64,000 nucleotides of DNA, taken from NCBI GenBank assembly GCA_039545315.1, contig BCIM01000011.1:496001-560000 (forward strand), in the 5' to 3' direction. This document shows, one piece after another, positions 1-9,876 of the stretch. Position 1 is the first letter of the stretch. Each line of letters starts with the position of its first letter. Source of the stretch: Kondoa malvinella (lineage: Eukaryota > Basidiomycota > Agaricostilbomycetes > Agaricostilbales > Kondoaceae). The position numbers and the translations under genes are program-made. The notes below the pieces were generated by a model. It was given only the letters and a program-made list of their open reading frames with translations. It was not told the DNA's origin and ran no database searches.

Positions 1-1234
1 TTCCTCATCGCCATCTTCAACGACACCATCTACATCCATAGCAGACAATTTGATGCCTCTCTTCATCCCGATCTTGGTCTGATCTTCTGCATCGACTTTC
101 TTGACTTCTTCCGAAACGGTCGACATGAATGCATCGAGCGGATCCAGCTCCTCATCTTCTTCCATAGCACCTGGATCAGGTTTGACCTCTTCTTCTTTCA
201 CTGCAACCTTCTTTTTCGCTACTGGCGCTTCTTCCATCTCCACATCAGCACTTTCTTCCTTCTTGACTTCCTTTTCTACTTCTTCCACTGGCTCAGCTTC
301 TCCATTCACCTGCGCATCATTCCTTTTACTCTCTTTCAACAAAGCTTTCTCCCTAGCCAATTCCGCACGAGCTTTCTCATCCATTCCACCCGAATCATCA
401 TCATCGTCCCCTAGATCATCTTCCTCCTCTTCCTCATGCACAGCACCATTGACCTCAGGGGCTTCAATAGCTTCAGGTTTGAACATTGTGGTAGCCTTTT
501 CGGAATCATCTTCGTCTTCCATGAGAGAAGCGGCGTTGGCCCGTTTTGGTTTGCTCGTGGAAGGTGTAGGTAAAGCTTTGTTGGCTATCGGTAGACCTAG
601 ACGAGCAGATACACCTGCTGGTTTGGCTATGGCTACATTAACGTATTAGCATCCGACGTGAAGCGCACGTTAGGGAGAGAGACATGCCTTTCTTTGCAGG
701 AGCTGGACTAGTTTGTTTGGATCCGTTAGCAGTAATAGCAGGTGAAGCAGCAGCAGCTTTCTCGGCTGCCTTTTTCGCTTTGTCTGCTTTCCAAGCTTCG
801 AGACGTTCTCGTTTTTGCCTCTTCTTGAAATCATCTTCAGATTCACCTGCTTTTTGACCTGATGCTACACTTGGTGCAGGCACAGGTGATGCGGCTTTAG
901 GCGGTACACGAGCTGCTGAGGGAGGAGGAGGAGTTGCAGCTTTTGACGGAATATGTTTTGACGGAGGTAGTGTTGTTGCTGCCTCGGGTGAATGGCGACG
1001 TCGTCTTGATGAATCTGATGGTTCATCCCTTCTCCTAGCAGATCTATCATCGTCCCTTCGCTCGTCTCGCCTTGAAGGTCGAACATCCCGCTCTCTGTCC
1101 CTATGACTGTCTCGACTGCTGCGTTCGTAACCTCCTCTGTCATCACGATAGCCACGCTGAGGACTCGTACGCCTTCTCTTGCTGGATCCAGATTCGTATT
1201 CGTCCCTAGCCGCAGGACTTCGACTTCGCGCCAT
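1..1234 (-). CDS. PRP5: PRP5/DDX46-type DEAD-box splicing helicase, N-terminal part (cut by window edge)
   Basis: Prp5 family helicases remodel the U2 snRNP so it can pair with the intron branch site; they act in the nucleus. Only the N-terminal regulatory region lies here: an Arg/Ser-rich start (MARSRSP, then RRDERRDDDRS), a KRQKRERLEAWKADKAKK segment, acidic stretches and the family hallmark DPLDAFM near the left edge. The helicase core must lie beyond base 1. Exon 1 is 1234-688 and exon 2 runs from 632 off the window, about 393 residues in total. The 55-nt intron (687-633) starts with GC (AAAG|GCATGT) and ends TGTAG; the nearby GT does not keep the frame. The start at 1234 is the first ATG in the RS-rich frame that does not run into the neighbouring gene. 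Assignment rests on N-terminal motifs only. Confidence 0.75.
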
Positions 1235-1255
1235 GGTTGCTCTCCAACCAAAACT

Positions 1256-1993
1256 ATGTCGAGCATTTCCAGATTCACAGCTTGCGCCTTCCGACCTGCT
1301 TTCAGAGCACCTGTAGTAGCAGCGCCTAGGCAATTCTTGCAAACTTCTACTCTGATCGCTGCACGCAGATCATTTCACACGCCAGCTCTTCGATATGCAT
1401 CAACGTCTCGCTTAGGACTAGGCTTGGGTCTGGCTGGGTTAGCTACTACTGGTCTGTTATGGGAGAAACAAGCTATCAAGTGCGATGTCGTCGAAGAGGA
1501 ACTCCCCGAAAGTGGTCTCAACATTCAGAACTTGGGATTTGGCACGGCAGCTGGAATTTGCAGCGGGGTGTTTGTCGCTAAAGGCTTGAAGGCCGTTGCC
1601 TTCTTGTTGGGTGGTCTCTTTATCGTCTTGCAGGTTAGTGTCTCGGAATGATGACATGCCGTTTTCGCTGACTTTCACTGCGTAGTATCTATCTTCGCAA
1701 TCTCTCGCAAAGACCAATTGGAGGTGTAGGTTCAGTGTTTGTATCATCTGTACATTGCTCATTGTGATTAGCCATCGAATCCAAATATGATTCCTTGATC
1801 GATAAAGCAGCTGGAGCTCCATCAGTTAGCACAATCTCCAACAGAACAGGAAGAATTTTTTCTCGCTTCAGTATGTCCTCAGTCGGTGCTTTAGGAATGG
1901 GCTCATGTGCTTGTAGCCGACTTTTTGATGGCTGATTTCCCACCAAGAGCAACTTTCATGGCTGGTTTCATTCTCGGTCTGAGGTTGGGTTAA
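1256..1993 (+). CDS. FUN14 domain protein, mitochondrial
   Basis: FUN14 proteins are small membrane proteins of the mitochondrial outer membrane; animal FUNDC1 is a mitophagy receptor. Four exons (1256-1633, 1686-1725, 1772-1870, 1917-1993) give 197 residues. The first 50 residues are Arg/Ser/Ala-rich, like a mitochondrial presequence. A Gly-rich segment follows, then the FUN14 core with GFGTAAGICSGVFVAKG and a second hydrophobic stretch, and the family C-terminus PPRATFMAGFILGLRLG. The donor of intron 2 must be GTAGGT after AGG T; the closer GT gives a stop. The start codon lies only 21 bp from that of the divergent PRP5 gene, so the two 5' leaders must overlap. Whether it acts in mitophagy in this fungus is not shown. 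Confidence 0.85.
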
Positions 1994-2202
1994 GAGGTCA
2001 GTCATGTGCTATATAGCTTTCTCCTCGCTGACGTATCCCAGATCTAGGATTATCGGGCCCGACCTGCACTATTGTTCATCAAAAGCACTTGCAATCTGAA
2101 TCATGTAACAAGTATTCAAGCAGACGAAGACGGTACAAAACAGCCATTCATAAATATACACAAGAATGAGATGTCTAAACCGAAGGATGTAGTCCGATGA
2201 GC

Positions 2203-3108
2203 TCAGATCACCATGCGGCCCTCTGTCAACTCTTCAGTCAGCATTCTGTCGAGCAACAAGTTTCCGAAAGCTTACGCGGGCGTGCCTTCAGAATCTCCTG
2301 TGCCGCGCGAAGAACGTGCGCGATGGCGTTCTCTTCAGAACACGGGCCGGATTGGCGGCTGTTGTGGAAAGCAGCGATCACCAACTTGTTCTCGACCATT
2401 GAAGTCGGGTTGATCTTCGCCCGGCCCTGGTGCTGAAGCTCCATATCCACACCTTGATGAAACTGTCGCATCAATAGCATAAAGTTCGACACCGTCGCAT
2501 GGCTCACAGTGCAAATTCACATCTCTGTATTCTTCCGCGAGTGTTTCGGCGTGCTCTTCACGAAAACCGCTATGCACGCCGGCAGCATGACTGCGCGCCC
2601 AATAACGGCCCTCGGGTGAATCGTGAAACTTCAGATGTTGTTCGTGTATAACGTTTGTGTCAGTATCGAAATGGCTGGCAATCTGGTCCTTTTTCAGATG
2701 CCCTTGAAAATGCGTTAGATAGAGCTATCGATGCTCAATGATCAGTGGACATTCCTCATGATGTCCTTCGAACAGCAGATTCACCTTTCTATCGACCCGA
2801 AGATGGACAAGTTCCAAGACAATCCGCTCCAATGCCTCCTCGCGGTAACGTGCCATTGCCTGCTGATCGCGCGAATGAGCCTGCTCTTGCAAATAGACTT
2901 CGTCGGCCTGTCCGTTGATCCATTCTTCTTCCTTGGAAGAGAACTTCCCGGCAGCCTTCGGAAGTATTATTTGCACGCTTGAAATAAAGGCTCGTCGGTA
3001 ATGCTGACGCGGAGTGAGAGCATGCGATTCCGTATGCGAGTCGGGCCGAGGTTGATTGCGCGGTGAGGCTGGCCGGCTTTGCGAATGTTGCCAGACAGAA
3101 GCTTGCAT
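2203..3108 (-). CDS. Unassigned charged protein, about four exons
   Basis: I do not recognise this family. A consistent splice path reads from ATG 3108 through a Glu/Gln-rich helical stretch (GKFSSKEEEWINGQADEVY), a 60-nt intron ending GATAG, a His-rich exon (HFDTDTNVIHEQHLKFHD), a GTGAAT...GACAG intron, an exon containing NPTSMVENKLVIAAFHN and a short last exon ending at 2203. The first 45 residues are rich in Gln, Arg and Pro. The early Glu-rich part loosely recalls the mitochondrial ATPase inhibitor IF1, but the protein is much longer and the rest does not fit, so I do not assign it. An alternative open frame upstream looks presequence-like, so the true start may lie further 5'. It is tail-to-tail with the FUN14 gene. 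Confidence 0.4.
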
Positions 3109-3761
3109 TGGCTGGTGGGGTTTGGAGAAAGGTAGGACAGATATGGCTATTCAGCGTAGAAGAGAAAAGGCTAGAAGGGAGACAGCTACAACAAATGAAT
3201 GGCTGAGAATGGACAGAAGCAAAAGACGGTGGCCGAGCAGCTCTGTCAGAACAAAGGGAACATTGACCAGTGGAGTGCGTCGATAACAAGGCAACTGGGA
3301 CAGGGCAGAGCTTTGACAGACTAGCGGGGCTGCCGGCGGTCTGACCAGCAGCTCAGCTGAACCTGGTTCAAGATAATAAGTGATTGCCAAAGTTGGACCA
3401 TTGATGTCGAGGAAAAGCGTGGCATCGAGGCATGTGCGCCCTGTGGGAGACTAGACAGTCTCGTGAAGCCCTAAGAGCTTAACGCTAGGCTACTTGGAGA
3501 TAGCCCTAGCGAATTGCCAAACGTACGACAAGAAGAGGCTGTTGCGCGAGAGAGGAGAATGAAACGCCCAATACAAGGGCGCGAAGATACAAAATGCGAG
3601 AGACCAGAGGAGAAAGGGGGAAAACGAGCAAACAAAGTCAAACCAACGAAAGCATTGCAATGCACTGACTATACAACCCGAGTACAAAAGGCCGCAATTG
3701 AAAGATACGTCGCAAGCAGTCGGTGGGATGTCGAAAAAATCGTCGCCATTGATCACGTCGA
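3109..3761. other. 653 bp without a supported gene
   Basis: Between the start of the unassigned gene and the stop of RPL3, both on the minus strand. Open frames of 60-90 codons exist on both strands, but none has a recognisable motif or a coherent splice path. It should hold the 3' end of the RPL3 transcript (near 3762) and the promoter of the downstream gene (near 3108). Nothing further is visible. Confidence 0.5.
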
Positions 3762-5688
3762 TCAAGCCTTGATCTTGAGTTGACCGAGGAAGGCATTCTG
3801 CGGTGGGAAGTGTCAGGTTTCTCCAACATTTCATCTTTTTCTTCCTCACCTTCTCATCACGCGATTGGAATTTACCATGACCGAATTTGGAGGAGGTATC
3901 AATGAACTTGAGCTGGATTTTCTCCAGATCCTTGCGCGATGAAGCGACACGGAGCGATTTCCTCAAAGTCAAGATACGCTTCTTGACACCAGGGCATGAA
4001 CCCTTGATCATGACAAAGTCGTTCTTGATGACACCGTAACGAACGAAGCCACCGAGTGGAGTGATTGTCTTTTCGGTTGTGTCAAACTCGGTGGAAGCGT
4101 TCTTGCTGTCCTCGCTTGAACCGATACGGTAGACCTTGTGCTAAACAGTAACACGCATGAGCTACTAGAACTAGCAGTAGACGAGCTCGTGAACTGACGT
4201 TTACCGAGCAACGGTTCTAAGAACATTCAAGCAGTAATCAGCAAAGGTCCAGGAGCAGAAACAATAGATATTCACGTGGTAACCTAGAATGAAGCTAGAT
4301 CAGTACTAGCTTGTGAACATAGACGATATTCTCTCACCTCTCTGACCGGCACTTTTTTCCGAAAAAGCAAAATTAGTGGTGTGAACAAGGCTGCCATGCT
4401 AGGACATACCGAGCAACAGAGAACATGACTGCACAAAACGTCAGATCAAATTCAAGCTGGGTAAAAGTCAAACGCACCCTTGCTTGGATGCCATGCACCA
4501 ATGCAAGCAACCTTTCTGAGACCCTTGTGTGTCTTTCTTGGCAGCTTCTTTGTTCCCCAACGCGCAGTCACACCCTCGAAACCTTTACCCTTGGTGACAC
4601 CGATAATGTCGATCTACCCAAAAGATCAGAACCGAAACAAGCCAAATAGGTATAGACCCACGTTCTCATCCTGTTCAAAGACGCTGCCAACCTCGACAGG
4701 CTTCTCAAAGTGGTTCTTGGCAAAGTCGACCTTGTCAGCGATGGAACCACCGTTGACTTGGATCTCCATGAGGTGAGCCTTCTTTTGCTTAAGACCGGTC
4801 TTGCGGATCTGGGTGTGGGCGAGAACACGGACGACAGTGCAGTACTTGCGAATGCGCTCGAGTTCACGGGCAACGTTTTGGCCGTTTGACTCGGCGTGCT
4901 TTTTGGCGTACTTGGTGAAGGCCTTCTTTTTCGAGTTGTACCACGACTTGTAGAAGCGACGCTTGAGTTCGTCTGAAAGGTGCTCGGCCCAGACAGTGGT
5001 GAGTGATCGGAGACCGCGAGGTGTTTCAACGTAGCCAACGACACCGCACACGACTATCGGTGGAGTTTCGAGAATGGTGACGGCTTCTACTATCTCACGC
5101 TTGTGCATCTCTGCAAGGGCATCAGACTCAGCATCCGAGCGGCCCAAGAGTTCATAGCATATAACGTACTGGAGGCGGGTCTGCAAATGTATCGTCAGAT
5201 CAAAGCCCAAGTTGATGGTGATATGTGTGCATACCGGTCTAGTTCGCGAACAATGTGGGTCATACCACTGCAAGAATAGACGTAAGTGAAAAGTCAGTTG
5301 ATAGAAGCTGGTTGACGAACGCCTTGTAGGCCATGAAAGCAGTGAGGCTGCAACAGATGTAAGTTTACAGACAGATGGATTGAAGGAGGTTACATACTGA
5401 ACAGGCTTCTTGGGGTCATCCTTAGGGAAAGCCTTCACACGTCCTCTCTGCCTTGCTGCCCTTTTCTATTTCATCGCATGAATCTCAGCTCTGCATCCAT
5501 TTCCTCAAGACATCCTAAGCTGACCTTGGGCAAGAAACCGAGCTGTAGTTGTATGTCAGAGACCGGATTGCGCGGATATAAAGGCTGAACTAACGGAACC
5601 GTGACGAGGGTGTTCAAACTGAAGGTATAGGCATGAGCGATCTGAGGATGGAGCGCGATAGGCTGCAAAGTACCTTCCTGTGAGACAT
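3762..5688 (-). CDS. RPL3: Ribosomal protein uL3 (L3), 15 exons
   Basis: Large-subunit ribosomal protein contacting the peptidyl-transferase region. The spliced protein is 388 residues, the normal length, from [19 protein letters not shown] to [11 protein letters not shown]. Exons on the minus strand: 5688-5674, 5618-5595, 5542-5525, 5465-5398, 5347-5321, 5267-5235, 5180-5170, 5110-4662, 4613-4478, 4428-4410, 4351-4338, 4283-4276, 4216-4199, 4140-3850, 3797-3762. All 14 introns are GT-AG and phases agree throughout. Two exons are tiny: 11 nt (5180-5170, completing DRPASK) and 8 nt (4283-4276, coding most of GYH in the GQRGYHNRC loop). Skipping either shifts the frame. The motifs [18 protein letters not shown] and [11 protein letters not shown] identify the family beyond doubt. 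Introns this dense could host snoRNAs; I did not find C/D boxes I could defend. Confidence 0.95.
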
Positions 5689-5900
5689 GGTGCTGTTGTG
5701 GGTATAGGACCTAAGTGGAGAGAAGACAAGAGGCGAAGACGCTTCCCGTAATCTCGCAGCAGATTGCCCGGGGAAAAAAAAACTTGCAAAGTTCAACTTA
5801 TGGGTCGAATTTCTGTCATCGAATTACAAGTATGGAGGGCTAGAGCTACAGTACAGCGCATATTAAAACCGCATAACGATGAGTTCCCAGGATGTCTGCG

Positions 5901-6811
5901 TCAAGCGTCATGAGGTATTCGGCTACGTACTGAAAAGACAATCAGCAATCAATTCGACTCGGGGAGAGACTGCTTACACTGCCGAGCCTCGACTGAGATG
6001 TCTTCAATAGTCCGCCTGTACAAATGCATGAGCATATAAATCAGATATCGCTATAATTATAATACCTCATCGCATCCAACCGAGCGTCCTTGTCTGCTTC
6101 AGCTCGTCGAGACTGTGTACATAGCTCAACATGGCGGAGGAGGACAGGAGAGTAGCTTACGGCAACCAGCAAATCATTCAACCTCTTGATCTCTAGCTGA
6201 CTGCTTTGAAAATCCCGCTGCAGGCTTAAAATGGTATTCACATTTGACTGGTCATTGACCCTCGCTGGTACTTGCAGCTTCTCTCGCAGCCTGAGCTATG
6301 TTAGCATCATCCAGACCAAAGATGTCATCGCATACCTCGTGATTTCGTCCATCAAATCCACTACATGCTGTTGATGCTCACCCTGGCTCGTCGGATCAGA
6401 CGTTCTCTCCCGACTGCTAATCGCCTTCTCTCTTTCTTGTAATTCCAATCTAAGCTTCTCCAACTCTGCCTGCTGCCCAACAAGCGCATCCAACTTGATC
6501 GCCTTTTCTTCCAACTCTTTCATTCTCTCATCTTTTCGCGCTCGAAAAGCTTGTTGCGCAGCTCGGTTCTGTTCTGCCCTTTTAGAATTCTTCAATTCCT
6601 TCTTTCCGCCCTTTGGTTCGTCTGATTCTGCTGTATCCGATGCCTTCTTACGCGTTGTGCGAGCTTTCTTTGCGGCGGGTGGGTCGGAAGTGGACGTGCT
6701 GGCTGTGGGTAAGAGACTGGTGTCGATTGGATAGTCCACCGTGGGTGCTGGTCGTTTGGTGTAGCTGTTTAGAGCAGCTTGCATGTCTGCCGCAGTAGAT
6801 GCTGTTGCCAT
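5901..6811 (-). CDS. Yap/AP-1-like bZIP transcription factor
   Basis: The basic region reads NSKRAEQNRAAQQAFRARK, the NxxAQxxFR signature of fungal Yap/Pap1 factors, followed by heptads (LEEKAIKLDALVGQQAELEKL) forming the zipper. Five exons (6811-6336, 6290-6161, 6112-6066, 6015-5978, 5929-5901) give 239 residues. The N-terminus is Ser/Thr/Pro-rich with a Lys-rich patch before the basic region. The C-terminal part is helical and lacks an obvious Yap1-type cysteine-rich domain, so a redox-sensing role like Yap1 is not supported. The start at 6811 is the ATG nearest the conserved part; an upstream in-frame codon near 6913 is less likely. The last exon is the least certain: it is the only acceptor/donor combination giving a short open tail. 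It is downstream of and co-oriented with the gene at 7250-8633. Confidence 0.75.
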
Positions 6812-7249
6812 ATTGTGTCGCGTAGAGAAGACAGTATCGGGACCCGCTATGATAGCAGCAAACGATTTGAGTGCCGTCTCTACTCTCAGATGACGGAAAA
6901 GTGATCTCGGCAACGCGACGTGCTAGTAGCAGCGATTTCTGACGAGCAAACCCGAAACAAGAGAGCTTCTGGACAGAACGCAGCTGGGTTGCAGCACAAG
7001 GCCAAGGGGTATACAGAGACTACCAAACGGGGTATCAAGTCTCCTACCAATCGAAGCACGAGCAAAAGACAGTTGGCTGTGTGAGCGAAAGCAGAGCGGA
7101 CAACAGAAGGAAATGCTGTGCTTGCTTGATTCTTTACATCTACATTGTCGTTGTGCTCCAACCTCTCCTCCTTCTCTTCGTTGACTGACAGGGGATGCTT
7201 TGAAAGCACTTGCTGACAGAGCCGAAAACTTGCTGACTCATCATCCTCT
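6812..7249. other. 438 bp gap, no supported gene
   Basis: Lies between the bZIP start (6811) and the stop of the signal-anchor gene (7250), both minus strand. A minus-strand open frame from 7293 is mostly the tail of the upstream gene's last exon read on past its stop. It should contain the bZIP promoter; no clear element is visible. Confidence 0.4.
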
Positions 7250-8633
7250 TTACAGCAACAAGACCTGTTCACTGCTGGATTCTGCATGCCCAAAGCGATA
7301 TACGATCGTCTGTTTGAAGCGTGAGCTGGAGTGTTGCAAAGACTTCCACCCTACCTTGTCACCTGAAGCTTTGAGCTGATGCGCTTCATCTCGTCCCGCT
7401 AGTTTCGTCGTGAGAGCGAGGAGTGTCATGCCCTTGAAGTGGATTAGTATCGGCTGAGAAGAAGCTAGTCAACGCTTACAATAGGCTGTAAGAAGGTTTT
7501 TGGCTCGACCAGGTTCAAAGCTATTTCTCGATCACCGCCCGTGTATTCTGTCAATGTCCGATCTAGAAGTTGTCTAGAGTTCTGTGTAGGGAAAGATAAG
7601 TATTGGTCTGTTTAAGGGGGCAGAAAACATACCAGACTGGTCGATAAGGCGGGAGCGAGAACGATAAAGGTCGTTTGATGACTTCGACGCACTGAAAGAT
7701 CATCAGAGAGCGGAGCGTAAACGAGGAGTTAGAACGCTCACATATCCGTAGATGCTTGCCGACTGCGAGCGATAAATCTTTGCCCAAAACACTAGGCAGT
7801 TCAAGAGTCGCGAGCGAGACAGATTGGCTTTTCCCTATTGTGAAGCTTGGACTCTCTGCCATACCCTTCAGACTAGATCTGAAACAGTAGGGGAAAACTT
7901 ACCGTGAGAAGCAGAGACGCTAATACCAGCTTCTTGCAATCGGTCCTTGACTGCTGAGGTAGTGGTTTCCGATCGACTGGTCAGAGCTTGATCAGTATTA
8001 CAGCACACTGCTCACAGAGGGCCCTTGGTTACCTTAGGATGCGGGCACTCTGGGATTGTGACGATCCTCGGATCAGCACGATAGAGGTCGATCTCGACTG
8101 TGATCAGTTTCAGTATGGCATAGATCTCGTAAGCATGTGTTCAACTCACGTGCTGTAAGATATCATCAATCATCTGCTGTATAGCTGCTGACGAGCTTTC
8201 CAGAATTGAACGATCGTCTGCCCACGACTCAATATGAGCGATGCCTTCTAAAGCGTTGACTATAGAGCACACCAGAAGCGACAAAGAAGACGGGCGCTTC
8301 ATCTTCCTCCACTACTTGCACAGGTTCTGCTGACGTGACTTTCTTCGCTGGGCTGAAAGTCCAAAGATACTCAGCCGATCTATGTTGTTGCTCAACATAC
8401 CCACCAGCTCACCTTTTCAGATATTCAGGAGGAGGTGTATAATCCCTCGACTCTGGGTCATAATTTGAAGCTATCGGTTGACTGTTCTGAAAGCGCTGGA
8501 ACGCATGCCAGGGCGTCGACAGCTCCGAGCCGGCGATGATACTCTTGATGGACTGAAAGGAGAAGACTTGAGGATAGACAGCTGCTAGTAAGCCTACCAG
8601 GGTTCCGGCAAGCAGGAACTTGAGATTGAACAT
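7250..8633 (-). CDS. Unassigned protein with N-terminal signal anchor, multi-exon
   Basis: ATG 8633 opens a hydrophobic segment (FLLAGTLVGLLAAVYPQVF) that looks like a signal peptide or signal anchor. A roughly 60-residue soluble stretch with YTPPPEYLKR follows. Downstream exons are in consistent phase: one with STSIVLIRGSSQ, one with AVKDRLQEAGISVSASH, one with KSQSVSLATLELPSVLG, one with TTFIVLAPALSTSL, one with DRTLTEYTGGDREIALNL, one with GMTLLALTTKLAG, and a last exon ending at 7250. The pattern of alternating beta and helix suggests a folded luminal or mitochondrial domain, but I cannot name the family. One junction, near 8290-8330, is unresolved: it needs an intron shorter than 35 nt or a different donor. 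The last codons are Ser/Leu-rich. Function unknown. Confidence 0.5.
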
Positions 8634-9876
8634 TGTGTGTATCGGAGCGCGTTGCAAGCAGATGCCGGGCTGCAGAGGGTTTTTGACAGAGAACAGAAGC
8701 TGTCACGAGTGTTGGCAGGCTCTGGCTGGATTATATGACGAGCGGATGTTTGTCTTCAACCGCGTCAAAGATGTCGACAGGTGGTGAATACGGCAGCGGA
8801 GTGAGCAGAACAGGTCCAGGCTACTGTATAGCCGCACCAGCTGATATACGCCGACACAGGACAGGATCAACGATAACAATACATGTTCGTCATTTGAAGC
8901 ACGCACCTTTCTCTCTCTCTGAAGCCTTTGATGCACAGCGCAGGGTAATGATTATACACAGCCGCTGCAGCAGGAACCTGTAAAGGGCGATCCTTTACAA
9001 CAATCCCTTGGATCGACTCAGACGGATGGCTCGGGTGCTGAAGACGTAAAAGGATCAGTGGACAGTGAGGAGCCTCTCTATGACTGTATCGAGATGCTGA
9101 CTATGATACGGTTAGCGAGTGGTCAGGGCGGCTATGGCGTGAATGATGCTGGAGACTCGTTCTCGGTCGCGAATCAGAGTAAGGTCTGCCCTATTGCAGC
9201 TAGTCTGGCGATCTCATGCCTTCTGAAGGAGGGGAGCAGGACGAAGGCGCATCCAAGGGTCAATTCAAGTGATTGTCTATGGAACAGAAGACGTCGAGAA
9301 AGCTCGGCACTTGTGCAAAGCAGTTAAGACCCCATCCAAGACGTTGCTGCATCTTATATTCTTCCTGCGATATGCCTGCTGCGCTTCTAGTCTCATCCTC
9401 ATCAGAACGCTGCTGTTCTGGCCTCAGCCAATGCATATCGTGAACATTCTGGATGATAAACCACATCTGATGCTGTTCTCCACATCCTCCTACTCTTCTA
9501 CCCAATATGCGAGCTGATAATCCAAAAAACGCCGATGTATACATTCAGCGCTAAATATCATTCTGCCATACAAAGCGTTTAACACCCTGAAGTGACCGCT
9601 CCAGCTGGATCCTTATGACTGCCCACTGTTGGACTGGTGCATTGACTACCTAGGACATCGCTAGTCGTTCCAATTGTAAGCTCAAAGCTGTCTGTCGACT
9701 GAAGATCGCCCAGATGGTATTGTAGTGCTGCAACATTGCTCTGTTAGATAGATGAAGCATATGATGACCAACGACACTCACAGAGCAGAATATGAGCTGA
9801 AGGACCCGATGCTTGTCCAACGCCTGAGCAGAAGATGACAGCCGAAAGCTTCTTTGTGATCGACAGCGGCGACCAA
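8634..9876. other. 1.2 kb interval with open plus-strand frames but no firm gene model
   Basis: Lies between the divergent start at 8633 and the prolyl-tRNA synthetase stop at 9877. On the plus strand an acceptor-like CACAG at 8961 opens a frame to 9327 whose product contains EEPLYDCIEMLTMIRLASG. An overlapping frame from 9269 to 9517 contains IVYGTEDVEKARHLCKAVK and a hydrophobic stretch. Together they could be exons of a small plus-strand gene starting near 8735 or 8771 (MSTGGEYGSG), but I could not join them in phase. The minus strand also has a 94-codon frame at 9260-9544. No family recognised. Confidence 0.3.

Noticed and set aside
101..649. Ser-rich 182-codon plus-strand open frame
   Set aside because: It is the antisense shadow of the acidic PRP5 exon; Glu/Asp codons read as Ser/Phe on the other strand.
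1103..1255. N-terminal extension of the FUN14 protein in the same frame
   Set aside because: It overlaps the PRP5 coding region and has no presequence character; ATG 1256 gives a proper mitochondrial leader.
2725..3108. ATPase inhibitor IF1
   Set aside because: The Glu-rich stretch is loosely similar, but the gene continues for about 150 more residues unlike IF1, and the Gly-rich start of IF1 is missing.
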